From assembly GCF_003591175.1 (NCBI RefSeq), contig NZ_QYYG01000002.1, positions 124,001 to 188,000 on the forward strand: 64,000 bases of DNA. The letters are read 5' to 3'. The notes beneath the pieces were generated by a model that saw only the letters and a program-made list of their open reading frames with translations, ran no database searches and had not been told where the DNA came from. Shown here piece by piece: positions 36,393-45,039 of the stretch (positions within the stretch are counted from its first letter, which is position 1; each line of letters starts with the position of its first letter). Source of the DNA: Serratia inhibens. GTDB lineage: Bacteria > Pseudomonadota > Gammaproteobacteria > Enterobacterales > Enterobacteriaceae. Both the position numbers and the translations under genes were made by a program.

Positions 36393-36470
36393 AATATGTC
36401 GTGCGTGCGGCTTTTACACGCGCTACATACCCACGAGACCTTAGGTTGCAGCTTGAAAAATAAAGGATAT

Positions 36471-36595
36471 ATACCCTATGGATTTCAAGTCGCAGCTAGG
36501 CGGCCAGCGCATGAGTCCCCAGGAGCTTACTCAAGTAAGTGACTGGGGTGAGTGCGAGCAGCCAACAACGCTGCGGCCTGAAAGACGAAGGGTAT
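36471..36595 (+). repeat. ERIC element, plus orientation, abutting fliL
   Basis: A full ERIC copy: ATACCCTATGGATTTCAAGT, the core CCCCAGGAGCTTACTC and AAGTAAGTGACTGGGGTGAG, and the right end AAAGACGAAGGGTAT. It lies inverted to the copy at 36270-36392 and ends 25 bases before the fliL start codon. The 78 bases between the two copies end in a further fragment that resembles an ERIC right end (GCAGCTTGAAAAATAAAGGATAT). Confidence 0.92.
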
Positions 36596-36620
36596 GTCAC
36601 TACAGGAATTTGATTTAGCT

Positions 36621-37103
36621 ATGTCTCAAAACACCCTACCGGCAGCACCGAAACGCTCCCTTCTGGTCATCCTGCTGGTGTTGATTACCGTCGCCGCCTG
36701 CGGCGCGGCAGGCTACAGCTGGTGGCAACTGAAACACCACCAAGACGGCGCTCAGCCCGCCGCCAAAGCACAGCCGCCGGCTGCGCCGGTGTTTATGCCG
36801 TTGGACACGTTTACCGTCAATCTGGTTACGCCGGACAACAACCCCGATCGCGTGTTGTATATCGGCCTGACGTTGCGCTTGCCGGATGAAAACACCCGCC
36901 GCCAGTTGAACGATTTTCTGCCGGAAGTGCGCAGCCGCCTGCTGATGCTGCTTTCCCGTCAGGAAGCGGGCCAATTGAGCAGTGAACAAGGGAAACAGCA
37001 ACTGGTGGCGCAGATTAAGGACGTGCTTAGCCCGCCGCTGGTTAAGGGACAACCGAAGCAGGTGATCAGCGACGTGCTGTTCACCGCCTTCATATTGCGG
37101 TAA
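36621..37103 (+). CDS. fliL: Flagellar basal-body protein FliL
   Basis: A 160-residue single-pass membrane protein near the stator that supports motor torque and swarming. A short cytoplasmic N-terminus is followed by a membrane helix ([21 protein letters not shown], given as about residues 13-33) and a periplasmic domain with [20 protein letters not shown] and the C-terminus [10 protein letters not shown], as in E. coli FliL (154). The ATG at 36621 fits family length; its AGGA is 13 bases away, which is long. A start at 36594 would lie in the ERIC right end. First gene of fliLMNOPQR. Confidence 0.94.
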   Translation: MSQNTLPAAPKRSLLVILLVLITVAACGAAGYSWWQLKHHQDGAQPAAKAQPPAAPVFMPLDTFTVNLVTPDNNPDRVLYIGLTLRLPDENTRRQLNDFLPEVRSRLLMLLSRQEAGQLSSEQGKQQLVAQIKDVLSPPLVKGQPKQVISDVLFTAFILR

Positions 37104-37108
37104 TCACT

Positions 37109-38110
37109 ATGGGCGACAGCATTCTTTCACAGGCAGAGATCGACGCCTTGCTCAACGGCGACAGCGCGGGTGATGAACCCGAAGCGGTGGTCAGCAACGA
37201 GAGCGAGGTCAAGCCGTACGATCCGACCACCCAGCGCCGAGTGGTGCGCGAACGGCTGCACGCGCTGGAAATCATCAATGAACGTTTTGCCCGTCAGTTC
37301 CGCATGGGGTTGTTCAACCTGCTGCGCCGCAGCCCGGACATTACCGTCGGCCCGATCCGGATCCAACCGTATCACGAATTTGCCCGCAACCTGCCGGTGC
37401 CCACCAACCTCAATCTGGTGCACCTGAACCCGCTGCGCGGCACCGCGCTGTTCGTGTTCGCGCCGAGCCTGGTGTTTATCGCCGTCGATAACCTGTTCGG
37501 CGGCGACGGCCGCTTTCCTACCAAAGTGGAAGGCCGCGAGTTCACGCCAACCGAACAGCGGGTGATCAAACGCATGCTGCGCCTGGCGCTGGATGCCTAT
37601 GGCGACGCCTGGAGCGCGATTTACAAGATCAATGTGGAATACGTGCGCGCCGAAATGCAGGTGAAATTCACCAATATCACCACCTCGCCGAACGACATCG
37701 TGGTCACCACCCCGTTCCAGGTGGAAATCGGTGCGCTGAGCGGTGAATTCAACATCTGCATTCCGTTCGCGATGATCGAACCGCTGCGCGAACTGCTGAC
37801 CAACCCGCCGCTGGAAAATTCGCGGCAGGAAGACAGCCACTGGCGTGAAACGCTGGTGAAACAGGTACAACATTCCGAGCTGGAGCTGATTGCCAACTTC
37901 GTCGATATCCCGATGCGGCTGTCAAAAATCCTGAAGCTGCAGCCGGGTGACGTATTACCGATTGATAAACCGGAACGCCTGATCGCCCACGTGGATGGCG
38001 TACCGGTTCTGACCAGCCAATACGGCACGTTAAACGGGCAGTACGCCCTGCGTGTTGAACATTTGATTAACCCTATTTTGAATGCTCTGAGTGAGGAACA
38101 GCCCAAATGA
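37109..38110 (+). CDS. fliM: Flagellar motor switch protein FliM
   Basis: A 333-residue C-ring component that binds phosphorylated CheY and reverses motor rotation. The N-terminal peptide ILSQAEIDALLNGD (residues 5-18) is the CheY-binding helix. The middle domain contains GLFNLLRRSPDITVGPIRIQ and the GGDGRFPTKVEGREFTPTEQR region that contacts FliG. The C-terminal SpoA-like domain pairs with FliN. E. coli FliM has 334 residues. It starts 5 bases after fliL and overlaps fliN by 4 bases (ATGA). Confidence 0.98.
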   Translation: MGDSILSQAEIDALLNGDSAGDEPEAVVSNESEVKPYDPTTQRRVVRERLHALEIINERFARQFRMGLFNLLRRSPDITVGPIRIQPYHEFARNLPVPTNLNLVHLNPLRGTALFVFAPSLVFIAVDNLFGGDGRFPTKVEGREFTPTEQRVIKRMLRLALDAYGDAWSAIYKINVEYVRAEMQVKFTNITTSPNDIVVTTPFQVEIGALSGEFNICIPFAMIEPLRELLTNPPLENSRQEDSHWRETLVKQVQHSELELIANFVDIPMRLSKILKLQPGDVLPIDKPERLIAHVDGVPVLTSQYGTLNGQYALRVEHLINPILNALSEEQPK

Positions 38111-38520
38111 GTGATCCTAAGCAACCGTCTGGCGAAGGAAAGGAATCCGTGGACGATCTGTGGGCTGATGCGTTTAACGAGCAGCAAGCGACCGACAACA
38201 CGTCAACAACCGAGGCGGTGTTCAAATCGCTGGAGGCGCAGGATGCCGTCGGTAGCCTGCAGGATATCGATCTGATCCTGGATATCCCGGTCAAGCTGAC
38301 CGTGGAGTTGGGCCGCACCAAAATGACCATCAAAGAGCTGCTGCGTCTGTCGCAGGGATCGGTAGTCGCATTGGACGGGCTGGCGGGTGAACCGCTGGAC
38401 ATTCTGATCAACGGCTATCTGATCGCCCAGGGCGAAGTGGTGGTGGTGGCCGACAAGTTCGGTGTACGCATCACCGACATCATCACCCCGTCCGAACGCA
38501 TGCGTCGCCTGAGCCGTTGA
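38107..38520 (+). CDS. fliN: Flagellar motor switch protein FliN
   Basis: A 137-residue C-ring protein, identical in length to E. coli FliN. The C-terminal SpoA domain (about 55-135) contains LDIPVKLTVELGRTKMTIKE and INGYLIAQGEVVVVADKFGV. FliN forms the base of the C ring with FliM and also docks FliH for export. It overlaps fliM by 4 bases and fliO by one base (TGATG). Confidence 0.98.
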   Translation: MSDPKQPSGEGKESVDDLWADAFNEQQATDNTSTTEAVFKSLEAQDAVGSLQDIDLILDIPVKLTVELGRTKMTIKELLRLSQGSVVALDGLAGEPLDILINGYLIAQGEVVVVADKFGVRITDIITPSERMRRLSR

Positions 38521-38924
38521 TGAACCCAGGCTCCGCCGTGCCCGGCCAGGGCACACTGCAACCCGCCACACCGGCGCTGCCGGCCGGCTCGGTGCTGACG
38601 CAGGTCAGCGCTGCGCTTGGCGGTATCCTGCTGCTGATCCTCTTGGCCGGCTGGCTGTTCCGCCGCCTGGGGTTTGCCCCTCAGGCGCGCAACAGCAAAC
38701 TGCTCAACCTGCGCGCCAGTTGCCAGGTCGGGCAGCGCGAGCGGGTGGTGGTGATTGAAGTGGATAATACCCTGCTGGTGCTGGGCGTGACCGCACAGCA
38801 AATCACCCCGCTGCACCAGCTGCCGGTTCCCGCACAGGACAGCAACGCAGCCGACGCCGCGCCGCCGGCTGATTTTCGCCAGTTGATGCAAAAAGTTCTG
38901 AAACGTCCGGAAAAATCGGCATGA
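38520..38924 (+). CDS. fliO: Flagellar export protein FliO
   Basis: A 134-residue inner-membrane protein that helps assemble and stabilise the FliP ring of the export gate. A Pro/Ala-rich periplasmic N-terminus precedes one membrane helix (about residues 26-46, [19 protein letters not shown]), followed by a cytoplasmic domain with [20 protein letters not shown]. The ATG at 38520 overlaps the fliN stop codon as TGATG; a TTG one codon earlier is less likely. It overlaps fliP by 4 bases. Confidence 0.93.
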   Translation: MNPGSAVPGQGTLQPATPALPAGSVLTQVSAALGGILLLILLAGWLFRRLGFAPQARNSKLLNLRASCQVGQRERVVVIEVDNTLLVLGVTAQQITPLHQLPVPAQDSNAADAAPPADFRQLMQKVLKRPEKSA

Positions 38925-39697
38925 AACCCATAGTTCATTGCGTCGCCTCGCTTTACCGGGGCGGAAAGGCCCTTTTCTGGCCGGCTGCCACCCTGTTGCT
39001 CGTCAGCCCGACGGCGTTGGCGCAGTTACCCGGCCTGATCAGCCAGCCGCTGGCCAACGGCGGCCAAAGCTGGTCGCTGCCGGTGCAGACGCTGGTGCTG
39101 CTGACGTCACTCAGCTTCCTGCCTGCCATGCTGCTGATGATGACCAGTTTCACCCGTATCATCATCGTGCTCGGGCTGCTGCGCAACGCGCTCGGCACCC
39201 CCTCGGCACCGCCGAATCAGGTGATGCTCGGCCTGGCGCTATTCCTGACCTTTTTCATCATGTCGCCGGTATTCGACAAGGTCTACCAAGACGCCTATCT
39301 GCCGTTCAGCCAGGACAAAATCAGCCTCGACGCGGCGCTGGATAAAGGTTCCCAGCCGTTGCGCGAGTTTATGCTGCGCCAGACGCGTGAAACCGATCTG
39401 GCGCTGTACGCCAGGCTCGCCAACCAACCGCCGCTGGCCGGGCCGGAAGCGGTGCCGATGCGCATTCTGCTGCCGGCTTACGTCACCAGCGAGCTGAAAA
39501 CCGCGTTCCAAATCGGCTTCACGGTGTTTATTCCGTTTCTGATTATCGATCTGGTGGTCGCCAGCGTGCTGATGGCACTGGGGATGATGATGGTGCCGCC
39601 TGCCACCATCTCGCTGCCGTTCAAACTGATGCTGTTTGTGTTGGTGGACGGCTGGCAATTGCTGCTCGGCTCGCTGGCGCAGAGTTTCTATTCGTAA
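38921..39697 (+). CDS. fliP: Flagellar export gate protein FliP
   Basis: A 258-residue core component of the type III export gate; five FliP subunits form the channel with FliQ and FliR. A cleavable signal peptide (about residues 1-34, ending SPTALAQ) is typical of FliP. Conserved segments include [39 protein letters not shown] and [17 protein letters not shown]. Slightly longer than E. coli FliP (245), mostly in the signal region. It overlaps fliO and is 20 bases before fliQ. Confidence 0.97.
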   Translation: MKPIVHCVASLYRGGKALFWPAATLLLVSPTALAQLPGLISQPLANGGQSWSLPVQTLVLLTSLSFLPAMLLMMTSFTRIIIVLGLLRNALGTPSAPPNQVMLGLALFLTFFIMSPVFDKVYQDAYLPFSQDKISLDAALDKGSQPLREFMLRQTRETDLALYARLANQPPLAGPEAVPMRILLPAYVTSELKTAFQIGFTVFIPFLIIDLVVASVLMALGMMMVPPATISLPFKLMLFVLVDGWQLLLGSLAQSFYS

Positions 39698-39717
39698 CCC
39701 GCCTCAAAGGAAACATG

Positions 39718-39987
39718 ATGACACCTGAATCGGTCATGGCGCTGGGCACCGAGGCGATGAAAGTGGCGCTGGCCCTGGCCGCCCCGCTGCTGCTCGCCGC
39801 GCTTATCAGCGGCCTGGTGGTCAGCCTGTTGCAGGCCGCCACCCAGATCAACGAAATGACGCTGTCGTTCATTCCCAAAATTCTGGCGGTGGTCGCCACC
39901 ATCGTGATCGCCGGCCCCTGGATGCTGAACCTGCTGCTGGACTATATGCGCACGCTGTTCAGCAACCTGCCTAATCTGATTGGTTAG
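39718..39987 (+). CDS. fliQ: Flagellar export gate protein FliQ
   Basis: An 89-residue two-helix membrane protein, identical in length to E. coli FliQ. It begins [20 protein letters not shown] and carries [17 protein letters not shown], the gate-latch loop between the helices. Two ATG codons are adjacent (39715 and 39718); the second matches the family start and is better placed from AAAGGA. It is two bases ahead of fliR. Confidence 0.97.
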   Translation: MTPESVMALGTEAMKVALALAAPLLLAALISGLVVSLLQAATQINEMTLSFIPKILAVVATIVIAGPWMLNLLLDYMRTLFSNLPNLIG

Positions 39988-39989
39988 CC

Positions 39990-40772
39990 ATGCTCACCTT
40001 TGACAGCGTACAGTTCGGCGTTTGGCTCAGCCAATACTTCTGGCCGCTGCTGCGCATTCTGGCGCTGATCAGCACGGCTCCGGTGTTCAGCGAAAAACAA
40101 ATCGGCAAAAAAGTGAAAATCGGCCTCGGCGGCCTGATCGTCATCCTGATCGCCCCCGGACTGCCCACCAGCACTGTCCCCATTTTCTCCGCCGCCGGCT
40201 TGTGGCTGGCGGCCCAGCAGATCCTGATTGGCGTGGCGCTCGGGCTGACCATGCAGTTTGCCTTTGCGGCGATACGTCTGGCCGGCGAAGTGATCGGCAT
40301 GCAGATGGGCCTGTCGTTCGCCACCTTCTTCGATCCCAGCGGCGGGCCGAATACGCCGGTGCTGGCACGGTTGCTCAACTTGCTGGCCATGCTGCTGTTC
40401 TTGAGCTTCGACGGCCACCTGTGGCTGATCTCCTTGCTGGCGGACAGTTTTCATACTCTGCCGATCCAGCCCGCCCCCCTGAACGGCAACGGTTTTTTGG
40501 CATTGACCCAGGTGGGTTCGCTGATTTTTATCAACGGCATGATGCTGGCGTTGCCGCTGATTTGCCTGCTGCTGACGCTGAACATGGCGCTCGGCCTGCT
40601 CAACCGCATGACGCCGCAGCTGTCGGTATTCGTCATCGGTTTCCCGGTCACCATGACCATCGGCATTATGACCCTCGGCATGATGATGCCGATGCTGGCG
40701 CCGTTCTGTGAGCACCTGTTCGGTGAATTCTTCGACCAGTTGGCCAGAGTAATAGGTGGGATGGTGAACTGA
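39990..40772 (+). CDS. fliR: Flagellar export gate protein FliR
   Basis: A 260-residue polytopic membrane protein (E. coli 261) that completes the FliPQR export channel. Features include [19 protein letters not shown] near residue 30, the [20 protein letters not shown] region at about 105-125 and a C-terminal hydrophobic block ending [14 protein letters not shown]. It is the last gene of fliLMNOPQR. A large hairpin follows 10 bases after the stop codon. Confidence 0.97.
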   Translation: MLTFDSVQFGVWLSQYFWPLLRILALISTAPVFSEKQIGKKVKIGLGGLIVILIAPGLPTSTVPIFSAAGLWLAAQQILIGVALGLTMQFAFAAIRLAGEVIGMQMGLSFATFFDPSGGPNTPVLARLLNLLAMLLFLSFDGHLWLISLLADSFHTLPIQPAPLNGNGFLALTQVGSLIFINGMMLALPLICLLLTLNMALGLLNRMTPQLSVFVIGFPVTMTIGIMTLGMMMPMLAPFCEHLFGEFFDQLARVIGGMVN

Positions 40773-40782
40773 GAAAAAAAAG

Positions 40783-40824
40783 GCACGTCACGCCAACGTG
40801 AATGGGGGCAAGCGTGACATGCCA
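40783..40824 (-). terminator. Long hairpin between fliR and flgL, probably a terminator
   Basis: GGCACGTCACGC (40783-40794) pairs with GCGTGACATGCC (40813-40824) at 11 of 12 positions. On the minus strand it is followed by eight T residues (complement of 40775-40782), fitting a terminator for the convergent flgKL transcript; it may also stop fliR readthrough. Confidence 0.6.
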
Positions 40825-41081
40825 AACGGTGCGCCCGGTTTCAAGAGTTCCCCACCGCAGTGTTACAGCGATAACGTCCTCTAAGCACACCCAACCAAGT
40901 ACCCGCCATATATCCACGACGAGTGTTTGTTATTACCCTACCCGATGAATTTCGAATTGGCCGCTCTGGCGCATCCATGCGCTCGCGGCATTCGTACATC
41001 CCTGTACAGCACAGCCAGGCACCCAGCGAACTCATCTTCAGCATTCTAGGGGCGTTAAATGAGTCGGAACTTGTGATTGTC
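40825..41081. other. Non-coding spacer between fliR and flgL
   Basis: 257 bp without a convincing gene. It contains a small hairpin, GTACA-TCCC-TGTAC (about 40997-41010), inside a stretch rich in GC palindromic pieces, possibly another decayed repeat. In E. coli this position carries dsrB and rcsA; neither is seen here. Confidence 0.45.
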
Positions 41082-41205
41082 ATACCCTATGGATTTCGAG
41101 TTGCAGCTAGGCGCCCAGCTAACTCATCCCCAGGAGCTTACTTAAGTAAGTGACTGGGGTGGGTTAGTGCAGGCAACAACGCTGCGGCTTGAAAGACGAC
41201 GGGAA
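41082..41205 (+). repeat. ERIC element abutting the flgL stop codon
   Basis: A full ERIC copy: ATACCCTATGGATTTCGAGT at the left, the core CCCCAGGAGCTTACTT and AAGTAAGTGACTGGGGTGGG, and the right end GAAAGACGACGGGA. It ends immediately before the flgL stop codon, so the flgKL mRNA ends with an ERIC copy. Confidence 0.92.
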
Positions 41206-42165
41206 TTAGCGGTTCATCTGGAACAGCGACATACCCTGCATATCACCGAAGGTTTTGTACGATGCCTGCAAGGCCGCCTGCTGCATGAAGTAGCTCGAAA
41301 TCGACTCGGTCAGATCGGCATCCACCAATGCACTCATTTGCGTTTGGTTGATCATGTCGCGATCCTTGCCGATGTTGTCCAACGTATCCATTTCCTGCAG
41401 TTGGTTACCCAATTCGGCGCGCACGCTGAGCACCTTGTTATAGGAGTTGTCCAGCCCCCGATTGGCTTTGGCCAGCGCATCGTTGACCTGCTGTTTGGTG
41501 GCGTCGTCCGCACCGTCGAGCGGGGTTTTCAAGGCTTTCAGCGCGATATCGATGCTTTCAAACACGTTGGACACCGGTGCACTGCCGTCCGGCTCCGGCT
41601 TGGGGTTGCTGGTCAACGACATAAATACCGTATCGCCGGTATGGCCGACAGTCATGGTGCGGTTGGCATCCACTTTCTGCTCGACCGCCTTGTTGCCACC
41701 CACATAGCTGACCGAACCGCCGTTGTCCGCAAACGGCGGTTTATCATTCTCAAAACCGCCAAACATAAAGCGGCCATTGCCGTCGGTGCTGTTGGCCTGG
41801 TTAAGCAATTGGTCTTTCAACCCCTGCAACTGGGTAGCCAGCGAGTCGCGATCGTTGTCGCTTTCGGTGCCGCCGGCATTGACGATCAGCGCTTTTATGT
41901 CCGAGATGGTACTGGTCGCGCCGGCCAGCACCGTCTCTTCCATCGACACGCTCTGGCGGGCAAAGGTACGCGCCAGCGCATACTGGGTATTTTCCGACTG
42001 GGACTGGGCCAGCATCACCGCCTGCGACGCCGCCAGCGGATCGTCGGACGGGTTGCTGACCTTTTTGCCGGTGGAAAGCTGTTCTGCCGCTTTCATAAAC
42101 AACGACTGGTTACCGGTGATGCCGGTCATGTTTTGCTGGTACATCATGCTGGTGCTCATGCGCAT
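41206..42165 (-). CDS. flgL: Hook-filament junction protein FlgL (HAP3)
   Basis: A 319-residue junction protein between FlgK and the flagellin filament. The flagellin-like N-terminus MRMSTSMMYQQNMTGITGNQ and the ASYKTFGDMQGMSLFQMNR C-terminus match the family (E. coli 317). The region STGKKVSNPSDDPLAASQAV is strongly conserved with flagellins. It is 58 bases downstream of flgK and cotranscribed from the sigma28 promoter before flgK. Confidence 0.96.
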   Translation of the reverse strand: MRMSTSMMYQQNMTGITGNQSLFMKAAEQLSTGKKVSNPSDDPLAASQAVMLAQSQSENTQYALARTFARQSVSMEETVLAGATSTISDIKALIVNAGGTESDNDRDSLATQLQGLKDQLLNQANSTDGNGRFMFGGFENDKPPFADNGGSVSYVGGNKAVEQKVDANRTMTVGHTGDTVFMSLTSNPKPEPDGSAPVSNVFESIDIALKALKTPLDGADDATKQQVNDALAKANRGLDNSYNKVLSVRAELGNQLQEMDTLDNIGKDRDMINQTQMSALVDADLTESISSYFMQQAALQASYKTFGDMQGMSLFQMNR

Positions 42166-42223
42166 GGTGCAGGTTCCTCAAAATCAGCGACCGGAGCCGC
42201 CAGGGCCCCGGTTAAAGTGAAAA

Positions 42224-43870
42224 TCAACGGATATTCAGCAGCGCATCGAACAGCGAGCTGGCGGTCTGAATGACCTGCGCGTTAGCCAGATAATATTGCT
42301 GGAAACGCAGCAATTCGCCGTATTCTTCGTCAAGGTTGACGCCTGAAATCGACTGCTGCTGGTTTTCCAACTGCTTGACGATGTTGCCCTGCGAGGTGGC
42401 GCTCACCTTGGCGGACGCGGTCTGATTGCCGACGCTGCTGACCAGGCTGGCGTAAGCACCGCTCAGGGTAGCCTTGCCATCGACCAATTTTTGGGTTTGC
42501 AGATCAAGCAGCTTCTTGGCGTTTTCATTGTCGCCACGGCCGCTGTCATCTTTACCGGCAGCAGCGATGTTGGCGGAATCGGTGATGGCGACTTTCAGGC
42601 TGCCCGCCACGTCGCTGACCGGCTTGACGGTAAAGCTGTCATTCTTTTGCGCAGTGCCGTCAATACCGACTTTCAGGCCGTCAAAACTCAACGTCGGATT
42701 ACCGGCAGCGTCAGTACCCGCCGTGGCGTTAACTTTAACGTTGTCCGGCAGGCGGCTCACCTGCCAGTTACTGCCGTCAAACTCCACCCGGTAATCATTG
42801 GCCTTCACCTTGCCGGTATCGGTGTAGGACACCGACAGCGCGGCATCGCCGGTATTGCGGCTGTTGTCCACTGCGCGGGGACCGCCAAAGCTGAAGAAAT
42901 CCGTGCCGGCATCGCCGTTGAGATCGAACCCTGCACGGTGTTGCTGGTTAAAGCTGTCTGCCATCGCCAACGCGAGCTGCCCCAGTTGGTTGCGGGCGCT
43001 GTCCAGCGATTCGCTGCGGAATTTCAACACGCCGCTGACGCTGCCGCTGGTGATTTGGCCTTCCGGTATTTCGCTGGCGCCGTTGCCGCGGTCATAGCCC
43101 ATAGTCAGGCGGGATGGGTCGCCGCTGGTAGGCACCGCCGCGACCTGGTAAGCATTGTTGCCCTGCACCAGCGTCAGGCCGTTGGCAAAGGAGACAGTGT
43201 AGGCATCGCCGTCCTGCTGGGTCACCTGCACGCCCACCACTTTGTTCAGGTCGGTAACCAGTTGATCACGCTGGTCCAGCAGCGCATTGGGCTCACCGCC
43301 GCTGCCGCGCAAACGGGTGATCTCTTCGTTCAGTTTGGCAATCTGCTGGCTGTAGCTGTTGATCTGCTGCGCGCTGTCGCTGAGCTGCTGATTCACGCCG
43401 CTGTCCATGTCGCGCAGGTATTTGTCGGTATTGTTGAACTGATTGACCAGGCCATTGGCTTTGCCCAATACCGTTTGCCGCGCGGCGTCATCGCCGGCAT
43501 TGCTGACCAGGTTTTGCAGGTTGCTGAAAAAATCCTGCATGTTGGTCGACAAGGTGTTGGTCTTGCTGGCCAGCAGATTGTCAATCTGCGATATTTTTTC
43601 GAAATAGGCGTTCTGCGCCCCCGCCTGGCTCTGTGCGCCGCGCAGTTGGTTGGTGATGAACTGGTTATATTCGCGGTTAACGCTGGTGACGGTGACGCCG
43701 TTGCCGATAAAACCGCTCATGGTGCTCATGCCGCCGTTTTGCGCCAGGATCGCGGTCTGCCGGTTATAGCCCGCCACGTTGTAGTTGGAAATGTTGTTAC
43801 TGACGGTGCTGAGCGCCACCTGCGCCGCATTCAGCCCGCTCATGGCGGTATTGATTAAGCTGTTGGACAT
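42224..43870 (-). CDS. flgK: Hook-filament junction protein FlgK (HAP1)
   Basis: A 548-residue protein (E. coli 547) that forms the first junction ring on the hook tip. The N-terminus SNSLINTAMSGLNAAQVALS and the following SNNISNYNVAGYNRQ motif are shared with rod and hook proteins. A coiled-coil region (about 100-200), central variable domains and a C-terminal helix (ELLRFQQYYLANAQVIQTAS) complete the fold. Driven by a sigma28 promoter about 80-105 bases upstream; also a target of the FlgN chaperone. Confidence 0.97.
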   Translation of the reverse strand: MSNSLINTAMSGLNAAQVALSTVSNNISNYNVAGYNRQTAILAQNGGMSTMSGFIGNGVTVTSVNREYNQFITNQLRGAQSQAGAQNAYFEKISQIDNLLASKTNTLSTNMQDFFSNLQNLVSNAGDDAARQTVLGKANGLVNQFNNTDKYLRDMDSGVNQQLSDSAQQINSYSQQIAKLNEEITRLRGSGGEPNALLDQRDQLVTDLNKVVGVQVTQQDGDAYTVSFANGLTLVQGNNAYQVAAVPTSGDPSRLTMGYDRGNGASEIPEGQITSGSVSGVLKFRSESLDSARNQLGQLALAMADSFNQQHRAGFDLNGDAGTDFFSFGGPRAVDNSRNTGDAALSVSYTDTGKVKANDYRVEFDGSNWQVSRLPDNVKVNATAGTDAAGNPTLSFDGLKVGIDGTAQKNDSFTVKPVSDVAGSLKVAITDSANIAAAGKDDSGRGDNENAKKLLDLQTQKLVDGKATLSGAYASLVSSVGNQTASAKVSATSQGNIVKQLENQQQSISGVNLDEEYGELLRFQQYYLANAQVIQTASSLFDALLNIR

Positions 43871-43948
43871 AGAAGTTCCTTTTGCTGCGGTGCCGGTGGC
43901 CCACAGGAATCAATTAATCTGCCGGGCCGTTCGCCCAGCCTGTCTCTG

Positions 43949-43975
43949 TTATCGGCAAAAACGGGGGAAACTTAA
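43949..43975 (-). promoter_or_regulatory. Sigma28 promoter of flgKL
   Basis: On the minus strand: TTAA, 15 bases, GCCGATAA. The -10 element is perfect and the -35 element has one mismatch to TAAA. Located about 80 bases upstream of flgK. Confidence 0.85.
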
Positions 43976-44020
43976 GGTGTGAAATAGCCGACCTGGCTCT
44001 TTTGTTTTTCATTTACTGAA

Positions 44021-44097
44021 ATCCCCAAAATAATTGGCGTTGTAGCCAGGCACGCTTGCACAGCCAACGCAGCTACGGCGTCAAGAATGAAGGGGAT
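44021..44097 (+). repeat. Short ERIC-derived repeat abutting the flgJ stop codon
   Basis: The left end ATCCCCAAAATAATTGGCGT and right end GTCAAGAATGAAGGGGA match the ERIC copy at 52262-52387, but the central core is replaced by a shorter segment. About 77 bp, ending one base before the flgJ stop codon. Confidence 0.65.
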
Positions 44098-45039
44098 TTA
44101 GAACAGCTCCTTCAGGTCGTGGGTATAGGCTTTCACCACCTGTTCACCGGCGTTTTTCATCTGCTGGATCACGCTGACCAGCTTGTTGGCGTATTGCGGA
44201 TCGGTGGCATATCCGGCCTGTTGCAGCGCATGCGCCGCCTGCTCCGGGCTGCGGGCGGCAGCCACGTCGGCGTAGCGCGGGTTATTGGTCAGCAGCTTGA
44301 CGTAGTCGGCAATCGCCTCAACGTAAGAGCCATAAACCCGGAACCGCGCCTTGATCTTCTTCGCCGCCCCCTGCTCAAACTCGGTGGTGGTGATCTCGGT
44401 CACCGGGCCGTCCCAACTGCCGCCGGCCTTGATGCCGAACAGGTTGTAGCTCGGCGAGCCGTCGGCGGTCGGGATCTCGCGCTGGCCCCAACCGGATTCC
44501 AGTGCCGCCTGCGCCACAATCAGCTGATGCGGAATGCCGCTCTGTTCGCTGGCGACACGCGCCGGGATCGACAAACGGGCGACAAAATTGCCGTTGTTGA
44601 GCGACAGCGGCGAGGCCGCCGGCGCCTTCGGCACCGCACGGCGGATCATCTGCTCCAGCGCCTGATTCGGCAGCGTTTGCAACACTTCATTGTCCAACGC
44701 CATCGGCGACATCCCCGCCGTTTCGCTCGGAACGGCGTTGGCATTGGCCATCTGTTTCACCATCATATCGGCCAGCCCCAGCCCCTTCTGCGACATCTGC
44801 TGGGCGATCTGCTGGTCATACATCGAAGTGTAAAGCCGCGACTGATCGCTGCTCAGCACACCATCCTGCGGTAGCGCGGCGCGCATGCTTTTCAGCATCA
44901 TCTGCACGAACATGCCTTCGACCTGCTGTGCCACCTGTTTCAGGTTACCCTGAGGATCGGCCGCTGCGTCGCGTTTCAGGCCGTTCAGCGCCTGGGCGTC
45001 ATAGGCGGCGCCCGACATCGCCATCAGATCGCCGGCCAT
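44098..45039 (-). CDS. flgJ: Rod cap and peptidoglycan hydrolase FlgJ
   Basis: A 313-residue bifunctional protein (E. coli 313). The N-terminal half (about 1-100) is the rod scaffold/cap, with VEGMFVQMMLKSMRAALPQ and the SRLYTSMYDQQIAQQMS segment. The C-terminal half (about 150-313) is a glucosaminidase-type muramidase that opens the peptidoglycan for the rod, with the catalytic glutamate in AQAALESGWGQREI. Its ATG overlaps the flgI stop codon by one base. It ends the flgB-J operon. Confidence 0.97.
   Translation of the reverse strand: MAGDLMAMSGAAYDAQALNGLKRDAAADPQGNLKQVAQQVEGMFVQMMLKSMRAALPQDGVLSSDQSRLYTSMYDQQIAQQMSQKGLGLADMMVKQMANANAVPSETAGMSPMALDNEVLQTLPNQALEQMIRRAVPKAPAASPLSLNNGNFVARLSIPARVASEQSGIPHQLIVAQAALESGWGQREIPTADGSPSYNLFGIKAGGSWDGPVTEITTTEFEQGAAKKIKARFRVYGSYVEAIADYVKLLTNNPRYADVAAARSPEQAAHALQQAGYATDPQYANKLVSVIQQMKNAGEQVVKAYTHDLKELF

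Noticed and set aside
36594-36620. Upstream start for FliL
   Set aside because: It would begin in the ERIC right end and add 9 residues not seen in the family.
42491-43858. A 455-codon open frame antisense to flgK
   Set aside because: Shadow frame without ribosome site or family features.
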